This document shows positions 41,712-48,548 of a stretch of DNA of 48,548 nt, one piece after another. Positions within the stretch are counted from its first letter, which is position 1; each line of letters opens with the position of its first letter. Below the pieces are notes generated by a model. The model made no database searches, was not told where the DNA came from, and saw nothing but the letters and a program-made list of their open reading frames with translations. Location: the NCBI GenBank assembly GCA_937127435.1, contig CAKZLZ010000004.1, positions 1 to 48,548 on the forward strand. Reading direction: 5' to 3'. Source of the DNA: an uncultured Verrucomicrobiota bacterium. GTDB lineage: Bacteria > Verrucomicrobiota > Kiritimatiellia > SS1-B-03-39 > UBA6053. Position numbers and translations under genes: made by a program.

Positions 41712-42715
41712 GAGTCTTTATTCAAAATTGCGAGTGCCGCCCCCACCGCAGGTGAAAACATACTTTCCACCCCGTAAACCCCTTTGGGATAAGTTTTAAT
41801 TCCATTGGGCACAAAAGGATTCCATACTTCAGGCTCCACCCCCATAATTTCAGAAAGCGTGAAATTCCAATAAGGAGAATAACTTAAGCCCCCGGAGGTG
41901 TACACATGCTCAATACGACTGTTTTCGTTGCGCTCCACAAATTTACAGGAGATGGAAATTTCCTGGGTCATGGTACTAATGGGATCCAACGACTGGTCCA
42001 ACAACGGATTCGCATCCTCAAACAAAACCGTCAGCGCATCATCCTCATTAATATTCAGTACATCCTGAATACGGCGTTGAATATACAGGGAGCCATGATC
42101 AAACTTTCGGACCAACCGCAACTCCCCATTCAGGAAAAAGCTGACAAAAACCGAGGAAGCCCCTGCTTCAACATAACAGACAATACCCTCCGCCCCCTGT
42201 ACCGCGGGGGTATGACTGAAACTGTTTAAGGCCGAAAGCCCTGCAATTTCCATCGAAATCAAATTCGGATGGTGGGGATCAAATAACTTCCGGACATTCT
42301 GGATTTCCATTTGAGGGATTCCCGCCGCCAGGACTTTATGATCCAATGCTTCTTTCCCCCGCTCCACAATCGAGTATCCCACCCGGTGCTCCCGCCCCAA
42401 ACTCAGCGACTTGCTCACCCGTTGCTGAATCGCCCGCCCATCATTTAAATTGCTGGAGATGAACATAAACCGGACATGACAATCCTGCCCCGTCACCGCC
42501 GCCGCCGCATACGCCGCATTCAATTTCTTCGGAACGTTCAATTTCCCTTCGTTTTCAGGATGATCTAAATCAAAAGCCGGCATCACATCCGCATCCACCA
42601 AACTCAGTGTCGACCCGGATTTACGGATACGAACGAGCTTCGTACTGGTCGATCCGAAATCTACGCCAAGGACATCTGTTATTTTAGGTTGGGTTTCTTT
42701 CGTTTTAGTAGCCAA
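41708..42715 (-). CDS. pilM: PilM-like actin-fold assembly protein
   Basis: A 335-residue cytoplasmic protein of the ASKHA/FtsA-like PilM family. It has DVLGVDFGSTSTKLVRI as phosphate-1 motif near residue 14, the central GIVCYVEAGASSVFVSFFLNGEL as second nucleotide loop and a C-terminal HVYTSGGLSYSP then VGAALAILN. It binds PilN's N-terminus. The only suitable start is a TTG at 42715, supported by GGAG about 6 nt upstream. It leads the minus-strand pil operon. Start codon choice is the main uncertainty. Confidence 0.85.
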   Translation of the reverse strand: MATKTKETQPKITDVLGVDFGSTSTKLVRIRKSGSTLSLVDADVMPAFDLDHPENEGKLNVPKKLNAAYAAAAVTGQDCHVRFMFISSNLNDGRAIQQRVSKSLSLGREHRVGYSIVERGKEALDHKVLAAGIPQMEIQNVRKLFDPHHPNLISMEIAGLSALNSFSHTPAVQGAEGIVCYVEAGASSVFVSFFLNGELRLVRKFDHGSLYIQRRIQDVLNINEDDALTVLFEDANPLLDQSLDPISTMTQEISISCKFVERNENSRIEHVYTSGGLSYSPYWNFTLSEIMGVEPEVWNPFVPNGIKTYPKGVYGVESMFSPAVGAALAILNKDS

Positions 42716-42857
42716 ATTTTTCTCCGAGCTTCATACTATGTTTCCGCAATTCCCGAGCAAACATCAAGACCGATTTACATCAAATGAAGGTTTATTGGCT
42801 AAGGCGAATGCTTTTACACTTGTCATAAAGCGGATTTCATACCAAGTGTGCCGGAGA

Positions 42858-44375
42858 ATGGAATATTTAGACGAAGTAGCGAGCGAGTTTATCGCCCGAC
42901 ATCCCAAAGATTGCAGTTACCTTCTCTTCAGCCCCGCTCAGAAAATAATCGGTTGGATTTTGGGCCTTTGGGCTGTGCTTTTGCTGGCCTATCGCTGGGA
43001 CCTGTTCATTATCCTCTTTTCTTTTCTTTCCGCCGGCGCCTACTTGGCGGTCGCTTTATTCAAATTATTCGCAGCCTTTAGAGGAATGTTTGCAAATTTG
43101 GGAAAAAAACCGGAGCTTGAACGCATCCCCGAAGCGGATCTCCCGGTCTACTCCATCCTGGTTCCCCTGTTCAAAGAAGCCAATGTTCTGCCCCAACTCG
43201 TGAAGCATCTGGGCTCCCTCGACTATCCACATTCCAAGTTGGATATTCTCCTCCTCCTGGAAGAGAGTGATCCGGAAACCCTCTCCGCCGCCGAAAACCT
43301 GAACCTCCCCGGCTTCATGCGCATCATCCGTATTCCCGAAGGAAGTCCTCAAACCAAACCCCGGGCCTGCAATTACGGACTTCGGGAAGCCAAAGGGCGC
43401 TTCGTGGTGATCTACGATGCCGAAGACCGCCCCGAAAAAGACCAGTTGCTCCGCGTCCTTTCCGCTTTTAACCGCGCCCCGATCGACGTGATCTGCATGC
43501 AGTGCCGCCTCGCCTATTTCAATGCCCGACGCAATTGGCTGACCGCCTGTTTCGCCTTGGAATACGCCACCTGGTTCGATTATTACCTCGAAGGACTTCA
43601 GCATATGAATGTCCCCCTCCCCCTCGGCGGCACCTCCAACCATTTCAAAACCGAAGTCCTCCGCGAAATCGGCGGATGGGATCCCTTCAACGTGACCGAA
43701 GACTGCGACCTGGGAATCCGCCTGCATAAACGGCGCTACCGCACCCGCACCGTCCCCTCTGTCACCTGGGAGGAAGCCACCTCCCAAACCGGAAACTGGA
43801 TCCGCCAGCGCTCCCGCTGGGTCAAAGGATATTTCCAGACCTTCTTCACCCACATGCGCCACCCTCTGCGCACCTATAAAGGACTGGGCTTTCAGGGATT
43901 CCTCGGTTTCCTGCTGGTGGTCGGAGGCCATTCCTTTTTGCTGGTCCTGAACCTGGTCTTCTGGATTCTGCTCGCCCTCTACCTTTTCTGGTTGGGCATG
44001 GATGTCGCCGCCGGCAGAGAAATATGGGAAGTAATCGCAGGAGAGAAAGAAGCCGTTCGCCAGGCCTGGAAAATGATCTATTGGGGTCCCGGTGAACACA
44101 AAATCCTCGCCCCGCTTTCCATCGGCTTTTTCGCCGTCAGCTGCGTCCTCCTTTTTTCCAATTTCTTGTTTATCCTCTTGGGGTTGATGGCCGCCTTTTC
44201 ACGCAAACGCTGGAAACTCATTCCTGCAGCCTTGACCATGCCTGTCTACTGGGTTCTAATATCCATCGGTGCCTGGAAAGGATTTCTGCAACTCTTTACC
44301 CGTCCGCATTACTGGGAAAAAACCCGGCACGGCATCGATGTATTTGAAACCACCGCACAGGAGCCCTCCTCATGA
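42858..44375 (+). CDS. Family 2 membrane glycosyltransferase (processive type)
   Basis: A ~505-residue enzyme with two N-terminal membrane segments (~30-70), a GT-A domain and four or so C-terminal helices. GT2 motifs are VYSILVPLFKEANVLPQLV near residue 97, DAED near 187 (the DxD), NVTEDCDLGIRLHKR and the acceptor/processivity motif RQRSRWVKG. The architecture is like NfrB/cellulose synthase-type transferases that build and export a polysaccharide using nucleotide sugars. The frame is open back to an ATG at 42738, but residues before MEYLDEV use rare, AT-rich codons and look like promoter DNA. The chosen ATG has GGAG unusually close (1 nt), so the start is uncertain. It is divergent from pilM and coupled to the next gene. 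Confidence 0.85.
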   Translation: MEYLDEVASEFIARHPKDCSYLLFSPAQKIIGWILGLWAVLLLAYRWDLFIILFSFLSAGAYLAVALFKLFAAFRGMFANLGKKPELERIPEADLPVYSILVPLFKEANVLPQLVKHLGSLDYPHSKLDILLLLEESDPETLSAAENLNLPGFMRIIRIPEGSPQTKPRACNYGLREAKGRFVVIYDAEDRPEKDQLLRVLSAFNRAPIDVICMQCRLAYFNARRNWLTACFALEYATWFDYYLEGLQHMNVPLPLGGTSNHFKTEVLREIGGWDPFNVTEDCDLGIRLHKRRYRTRTVPSVTWEEATSQTGNWIRQRSRWVKGYFQTFFTHMRHPLRTYKGLGFQGFLGFLLVVGGHSFLLVLNLVFWILLALYLFWLGMDVAAGREIWEVIAGEKEAVRQAWKMIYWGPGEHKILAPLSIGFFAVSCVLLFSNFLFILLGLMAAFSRKRWKLIPAALTMPVYWVLISIGAWKGFLQLFTRPHYWEKTRHGIDVFETTAQEPSS

Positions 44376-45094
44376 AGAAATCTATATTTTCCGGCCTGAT
44401 GGCCGTATCGCTGATCTCCCTCAGCCTCCACGCCCAGTTGCCCACTGAATCCGGAGCCCTCAAAGTGGGAGAACTTCTTCCCGGTGCACTCGGCATTCGC
44501 ATTGAAGACCAAAGCCGCACCCTGAAAGATGACGGGGTCAGTGGCGAACTCGATATGCTGCGAATCACCGCTTCCATGCAGGTGGAACTCACCCCCGGGA
44601 TTTATCCCTGGATCGAAGCCGGTTGGCACGACCCCGAACTCCAAAGCGGAAAATCTTCCGGCGGCTTCACCTGGGGCGCCGGCCTTCATACCCGCCCCCT
44701 GCTCAAAGCCCTGCGCAGCGACCCGGTCCTCGGTCCCCGTGACTGGATTGCGCTGGTTGTGGATTTGGCCGTCCGCGGCGGCGAAGCCGATGCGGATGCA
44801 GGCAAAATCGAATGGATGAACCTCGAAGGGGTCATCGGCATGGAATGGCACCAAAAATACCTCGGTCGAAATGACGGCCCCATTGGCGCGCACGACATCA
44901 CCGCCGGCGTCGGCATGATCTTAAACAGCTTCGAAGGAAGCCAGGGAAGTTTCGACGGATCGGAAGAACAATCCATCGGCCTGCGCGCCAACACCGGATT
45001 TACATTCAGTAAAAACACCTTCCTCAATCTGGAACTCGACCTCTACGGCAGTTCGGACCGCAGACTCAGCCTCATCTCCGGCTTTAAGTTCTAA
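44372..45094 (+). CDS. Secreted outer membrane beta-barrel-like protein
   Basis: A 240-residue protein with a clear signal peptide (MKKSIFSGLMAVSLISLSLHA, cleavage after HAQ or similar). Alternating aromatic/polar strands and a C-terminal Phe (LSLISGFKF) are typical of outer membrane barrels. I do not recognise a named family. Its ATG overlaps the TGA stop of the glycosyltransferase, so the two products should be made together. It may be the export pore or surface partner for the glycan made by that enzyme, but this is inference. Confidence 0.7.
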   Translation: MKKSIFSGLMAVSLISLSLHAQLPTESGALKVGELLPGALGIRIEDQSRTLKDDGVSGELDMLRITASMQVELTPGIYPWIEAGWHDPELQSGKSSGGFTWGAGLHTRPLLKALRSDPVLGPRDWIALVVDLAVRGGEADADAGKIEWMNLEGVIGMEWHQKYLGRNDGPIGAHDITAGVGMILNSFEGSQGSFDGSEEQSIGLRANTGFTFSKNTFLNLELDLYGSSDRRLSLISGFKF

Positions 45095-45222
45095 CCCCGC
45101 CCCGGCCCGCGACGGCGACATCTGCTGAGACCCAAGCCCGTCTCCGGCGATAAGCTTTCACATGCAAAAATAACCTTATCGACCCTGATCGAGCCCTATC
45201 AGCCTCCCCACACCCTCCCTTC

Positions 45223-45250
45223 TACAATCGTACATCGACGATATACGATT
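45223..45250. repeat. 28-bp dispersed element, copy 2
   Basis: This is the reverse complement of the element at 21460-21487 with one central mismatch (starts TACAATCGTACATCG). It lies in the 198-bp gap between the outer membrane protein gene and aguA, where no gene is visible. Confidence 0.85.
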
Positions 45251-45292
45251 TTTGTGTACGAAAGGTTTTAAGACCGCCTCCGGTTTCGTCCT

Positions 45293-46288
45293 TTACTCCG
45301 CCGCTTCCTGCATACTCAAACAATGCAGAGAGCCGCCTTCACGAATCAAAATCTCGCTGGGAACCCCCACGACTTCCCGACCCGGAAATTGCTCACTCAA
45401 AATGCCCAATGCCCGTTCATCCCCTTTTTTCTGCGCATAAGTCGGCACCAATACCGCTTCATTCATAATCAAAAAGTTTGCATAGGTCGCAGGCAAACGT
45501 TCCCTGTTTTTCCACTGCGGATCCGGATGCGGAAGATCCACCACCGAAAATTTCCCGGCAAGGCGTTCACGGTTTTCCTGTAACACCCGGACATTCGGAT
45601 CCGTCGCTTTGCAAACCGAGGTCACCACTCCCTCATCATGGGTAAAGCGGGTGATGGTATCTATATGTCCGTCGGTATCATCACCAATCAATCCTTCCCG
45701 CAACCACAGCGTTTCCTTCACCCCCAAATACTGGAAAAAACACCGTTCCGCATCTTTTCGTTCCCAACCCGGATTGCGGTTGTCATTCAACCAAACCGAT
45801 TCGGTGGTAATCATCTGCCCCTGCGCATTCACCTCAATCGCCCCGCCTTCTCCGACATGCGGAACCCGGTGACGCGGTATCTTCCGGAGATCGGAAATAC
45901 GTTTCACCACCGCATCGTCATCATTCCATGGAGAAAATTTTCCGCCCCAGGCATTATAAATGAAATCCACGATTTCAGTTTGACCTTGGGTGTTTTTTAC
46001 AAACAAAGGACCGTGATCCCGGCACCAGGCATCATTCATCGGCCAGTCATGAAACGTAAATTGCTGAAGATCCGCTCCTGCAGAATTCAGTCGCAACAAG
46101 GCAACTTTCCGCCATGCCGCCGGACAGATCATTTCCACGGGTTGAAAATGACTCACTTTCGCGGCAAAAACCGCATAAGCTTTTTCGGCCGCCTCACGGC
46201 AATCCGGCCAGGTTTTCGGGTTCCCCGGCCAAGTCAGCCAGATCGCTTTCTGGGGTTCGTACTCTGCAGGTAATCTCAAATGTTTCAT
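45293..46288 (-). CDS. aguA: Agmatine deiminase
   Basis: A 331-residue guanidine-modifying enzyme that converts agmatine to N-carbamoylputrescine and ammonia. It has the family signatures FHDWPMNDAWCRDHGPLF near residue 85, VGEGGAIEVNAQGQ near residue 144, the catalytic Asp/His region GDDTDGHIDTITRF near residue 203 and the active-site Cys323 in REGGSLHCLSMQ. Length fits the family. It follows aguB by 81 bp on the same strand, giving a two-gene route from agmatine to putrescine. No arginine decarboxylase is visible here. Confidence 0.93.
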   Translation of the reverse strand: MKHLRLPAEYEPQKAIWLTWPGNPKTWPDCREAAEKAYAVFAAKVSHFQPVEMICPAAWRKVALLRLNSAGADLQQFTFHDWPMNDAWCRDHGPLFVKNTQGQTEIVDFIYNAWGGKFSPWNDDDAVVKRISDLRKIPRHRVPHVGEGGAIEVNAQGQMITTESVWLNDNRNPGWERKDAERCFFQYLGVKETLWLREGLIGDDTDGHIDTITRFTHDEGVVTSVCKATDPNVRVLQENRERLAGKFSVVDLPHPDPQWKNRERLPATYANFLIMNEAVLVPTYAQKKGDERALGILSEQFPGREVVGVPSEILIREGGSLHCLSMQEAAE

Positions 46289-46369
46289 AGGGAATTTCCT
46301 CTCTCACAAAAACAACACAACCCAAAGCACAATCAGCTCTCCGTGCCCCTGTGCCCACGTGAGAAAAAA

Positions 46370-47230
46370 TTATAAAAACCTTTGGGTAATATCTCCATAG
46401 GCATCAATCCGCCGGTCCCGGAAAAAGGGCCACATCCGCCGATGATCTTCCATCGCTTTGAGATCACAGTCCGCATACAAAATTTCCGTCTCCTGCTCCC
46501 CGCCTTCCGCCAGCAGGGTGCCGGTATAATCCGCCACAAAACTGTGTCCCCAAAATTCGGTATCGCCTTCAGTCCCCACCCGGTTCACCGCCGCATAAAA
46601 ACAACCATTGGCCACCGCCTGTCCTTCCTGCACCCGCTGCCAGGCCCGAAGCTGTCTTTCTCCCAGCGCCGCCTTCTCTTCCGGCAACCAGCCAATCGCG
46701 GTCGGACAGAAAATGATCTCCGCCCCCGCCATGGCGGTGAGGCGGGCGGATTCGGGATACCATTGGTCCCAGCAAATAATCACCCCGATTTTTCCGAAGG
46801 CCGTATCCCAGGCTTTAAAACCGGTATCTCCGGGGGTAAAATAAAACTTCTCTTCAAAGCCCGGGTCCTGGGGAATATGCATCTTTCGATACGCCCCCAA
46901 ATACCTTCCGTCCGCATCCAATACCGCCGCCGTATTGTGATACAGACCCGGTGCCCGTTTTTCGAACAGGGACAGAATCAATACCACCCCCAACTCCTTC
47001 GCCAACACCTGAAAACGATCCGTACTCGGACCCGGAATCGGCTCCGCCAGATCGAACAACTCCGGATCCTGCACCCGACAAAAATAAGGGGTGAGGAAAA
47101 GCTCTTGGGTACAAATGATCTTCGCCCCGCCAGCCGCCGCTTCACGGATTATTTTTTCGGTATGCGATGCAGCTTCCTCGGTCGATTCAAAACCTAGAGT
47201 TTGCAAACAGGCAATGCGGGTTGTTTTCAT
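46370..47230 (-). CDS. aguB: N-carbamoylputrescine amidase
   Basis: A 286-residue nitrilase-family hydrolase that releases putrescine, CO2 and ammonia from N-carbamoylputrescine. The Glu-Lys-Cys triad is intact: Glu43 in CTQELFLTPYF, Lys116 in YRKMHIPQDPGF and Cys153 in IICWDQWYPE. FYFTPGDTGFKAW and EFWGHSFVADYTGTLLAEG are typical of AguB. It precedes aguA in the same direction, which supports the substrate assignment within the broad nitrilase superfamily. Confidence 0.94.
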   Translation of the reverse strand: MKTTRIACLQTLGFESTEEAASHTEKIIREAAAGGAKIICTQELFLTPYFCRVQDPELFDLAEPIPGPSTDRFQVLAKELGVVLILSLFEKRAPGLYHNTAAVLDADGRYLGAYRKMHIPQDPGFEEKFYFTPGDTGFKAWDTAFGKIGVIICWDQWYPESARLTAMAGAEIIFCPTAIGWLPEEKAALGERQLRAWQRVQEGQAVANGCFYAAVNRVGTEGDTEFWGHSFVADYTGTLLAEGGEQETEILYADCDLKAMEDHRRMWPFFRDRRIDAYGDITQRFL

Positions 47231-47452
47231 GCGCAGGGTTTATCACGCCTCAACCGATTCGCAAGCCTCCAGTTCTCCCTGAGGGGAAATTGAAATCAGT
47301 TCACAGCCCGCCAGATTTACCCCCTTATCCATGATAAGGTTTAATGCGCAGTCCGACCCTTCTAAAAAAATAATTACATCTACGGATAGGGGTTTGCATA
47401 GGCAAAAAGGAGGCTGGTAAAAGTCCGCGTCGCGGATCGACTCACTCCAAAC
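47231..47452. other. Non-coding gap with short hairpins
   Basis: No gene is visible between the aguB start and the decayed toxin. The gap holds a 7-bp hairpin CCTTATC-CAT-GATAAGG (47323-47339) and a small TCCGC-GTC-GCGGA hairpin (47424-47436). The plus-strand AAGGAGG near 47406 is not followed by a plausible gene. Confidence 0.5.
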
Positions 47453-47617
47453 TTAAAAGACCGCTGCCGGGGTCTGAATGATCAGTGGGCTGTTTGCAGG
47501 GAAGTCTTTTACATTGCGGGTAAGGAAGTGGATTGCCCCCCAGTGCAAGGCGGCTTCCAGTTGAAAGCCATCCTCAACATCCAACAGCAGGTTGGTATCC
47601 AAAAAGAGCTTATCCAT
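47453..47617 (-). pseudogene. PIN-domain toxin remnant with internal deletion
   Basis: From the ATG at 47617 the frame reads MDKLFLDTNLLLDV, the usual PIN N-terminus with the first catalytic Asp. It then passes directly to EDGFQLEAALHWGAIHF, TRNVKDF and a normal PIN C-terminus, for a total of only 54 residues. Intact relatives have about 130, so roughly 75 internal codons including central acidic residues are missing and the two halves are fused in frame. The start overlaps the last codons of the antitoxin remnant upstream (ATGGATAA), the normal coupling for such modules. It is almost certainly non-functional as an RNase. Confidence 0.75.
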
Positions 47618-47855
47618 GCTTTTCTCTAATGCGCGCAGAACGGACATCATAAGGGGCCTGCGGAGAAAAAACTCCCAGTAAATCCCCCAGTACCTGCTCA
47701 AGCTCAACCGAGGCCGATGAAGTCTCGGGCGCCATTTGCCAAACCCGCAGAGATTCTGCAAACAAAGCCGAAACCGTGGTCTTCCGTTACTTTGCAATCT
47801 GTTTGGCCTCGGAAAGGGTTTTTTCCGGCAACGAGAGGGTTAACTTGCTTTTCAT
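47610..47855 (-). pseudogene. Antitoxin remnant (DUF6364-like) with in-frame nonsense codon
   Basis: The ATG at 47855 starts MKSKLTLSLPEKTLSEAKQI, the N-terminal strand-helix of small antitoxins paired with PIN toxins. Codon 23 is TAA (47789-47787). The same frame resumes at once with RKTTVSALFAESLRVW and runs to a proper stop overlapping the toxin start, giving 81 codons if the stop is read through. A point mutation creating the stop is the simplest explanation. Together with the deleted toxin this is a dead module. Confidence 0.72.
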
Positions 47856-47920
47856 ACGTATAAAACACCTTATTTCGCAGGTATATCAATGATCTAAAAT
47901 GGATCGGTCATCATCGCCGG

Positions 47921-48363
47921 TTATGATTTATCCGAACGAAGTGGATGTTGCCATTTGAGACCGGGGAAGCGTGCGAAGTCACGGTCCGTTGTGATCCAGG
48001 CACATCCGAATTCAATCGCCAATGCGGCATGATATGCATCCGGGACAAGATTCCCGCGCGCCTCCCCGTCTTTACATAATCTAAGAAAGATTCCCCAATG
48101 TCTGGGTCCGGGTGTCAGCACCGTTACTTGTGAATGATCCCTTACATCATTCACAAATGAAAGTGCCTGATCCAGAGGACTGGGGGGTTGAAATATTTTG
48201 GAATGGGTCACAATCCGTAAAAATCCGGAAAGAACCAATTCTGATACCGCAATACCTTCTTCAGAAGCAATCGCCCGTTTCAACCATTCCAAGTAAGCTT
48301 CATGCTCTTCCGAATCCTCCCGATGCGCATAAACGAGCACACATTGACATCCAATAAATTCAC
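47921..48363 (-). pseudogene. vapC: VapC-type PIN toxin with 2-bp frameshift near its start
   Basis: A GTG at 48363 begins VNLLDVNV, the expected VapC N-terminus with the catalytic Asp. The frame is lost at a short CA/TG repeat (48337-48343, minus strand AATGTGTGCTC where AATGTGCTC would keep frame). Two bases later the sequence continues in another frame as LVYAHREDSEEHEAYLEWL to the end, with SELVLSGFLRIVTH, DAYHAALAIEFGCAWITTDRDFARFPGL and a normal C-terminus. Repaired length would be 146 residues, normal for VapC. The frame as it stands begins with an unrelated leader and lacks the first Asp. Confidence 0.8.
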
Positions 48364-48494
48364 CGCCCCTCCATGGCATCCAATAGATCTGCATGTGAAT
48401 TTAGATTGATCCCCGGCGAAACCCCTTTTCCTCCGTAAGTGGTCAAGGAAACTTCCTCAACCCGTACCTTATCCTGTTCATCATAATCAAACCA
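48360..48494 (-). pseudogene. vapB: VapB antitoxin, C-terminal fragment
   Basis: The minus frame ending at 48360 reads KVRVEEVSLTTYGGKGVSPG, then INLNSHADLLDAMEGR and stop. This matches the C-terminal toxin-binding tail common in VapB antitoxins (GG-G-PGVDL...LLD-MEG). Its TGA overlaps the GTG of vapC. Upstream the frame meets a stop at 48497-48495 and no ribbon-helix-helix N-terminus can be found, so the 5' part is lost or replaced. Confidence 0.65.
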
Positions 48495-48515
48495 TCACAA
48501 CCTGAAGGAGGGTAC

Positions 48516-48548
48516 ATGCAAAACAAACAGACTACGGAAAAAATCATT
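48516..48548 (+). CDS. Start of a plus-strand gene cut by the right edge
   Basis: An ATG at 48516 follows an excellent ribosome site (GAAGGAGGG, 48504-48512). It opens MQNKQTTEKII before the window ends, too short to name the product. The position directly beside the truncated vapB suggests that the DNA to the right may be an inserted segment. Confidence 0.45.
   Translation, partial: MQNKQTTEKII

Noticed and set aside
43065..44099. Minus-strand ORF of 344 residues opposite the glycosyltransferase
   Set aside because: The plus frame has GT2 motifs and signal-like helices; the antisense frame is Gly/Glu-rich shadow with no family pattern.
47704..47889. 61-residue minus-strand ORF near the toxin remnants
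   Set aside because: It is the wrong frame over the antitoxin remnant, whose own frame shows clear antitoxin sequence on both sides of the nonsense codon.

Overview
The window reads as bacterial chromosome of about 50-53% G+C. It probably comes from the PVC superphylum, from a marine-type Verrucomicrobiota or Kiritimatiellota. That placement is an inference from gene content: a secreted SHD1-domain protein, a heparinase/GH105 uronate cluster, a pilMNOPQ-type secretin operon with a tightly packed order, a bacterial Mpv17-like membrane protein, and abundant short palindromic intergenic repeats. No rRNA or marker gene is present that would settle the taxonomy.

Left part (1-13.9 kb): mostly housekeeping genes on the minus strand. 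These are a HerA-like ATPase cut by the left edge, zwf, thrC, pyrC, galK coupled to a thiamine pyrophosphokinase, and trpS-scpA-scpB as one compact unit. Small membrane proteins of unknown function sit between them (3939-4619, 4616-5062, 5127-5435), as does an orphan GspB/PilP-like protein (8465-9463). The 5436-5716 gap holds four tandem 65-bp units.

Efflux operon (14.1-20.3 kb): TetR regulator, membrane-fusion protein, RND permease and TolC-type outer membrane factor lie in transcription order. A 20-bp palindrome ahead of the regulator lies within a candidate promoter. Next comes about 1.3 kb of non-coding, repeat-rich DNA, then an ABC-F ATPase (uup) and a tRNA-Pro(CGG).

Uronate/polysaccharide cluster (25.9-36.2 kb): an AraC regulator is divergent from a nine-gene minus-strand operon. 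It encodes a GH105/88 unsaturated uronyl hydrolase, an RraA-type aldolase, an SDR, a heparinase II/III-type lyase without a signal peptide, an MDR dehydrogenase, a beta-propeller protein, a hexapeptide acetyltransferase, KduD and a 2-hydroxyacid dehydrogenase. Several of these genes overlap or nearly touch. A ribokinase and the SHD1 protein follow after a hairpin-rich spacer. The likely job is intracellular breakdown of unsaturated uronic-acid oligosaccharides.

Pilus/secretin region (37-45 kb): a CPBP protease, then pilM-N-O-P-Q with a clear terminator. The pilO-like gene is interrupted by a one-base frameshift at an A8 tract, and its missing C-terminus is still readable in the next frame. 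A GT2 glycosyltransferase and an outer membrane protein, start-stop coupled, diverge from this operon.

Right end (45.2-48.5 kb): an agmatine-to-putrescine pathway (aguB-aguA), then two decayed PIN-domain toxin-antitoxin modules. One has a nonsense codon in the antitoxin and an internal deletion in the toxin. The other has a 5'-truncated antitoxin and a 2-bp frameshift in the toxin. A new plus-strand gene with a strong ribosome binding site begins at the right edge.
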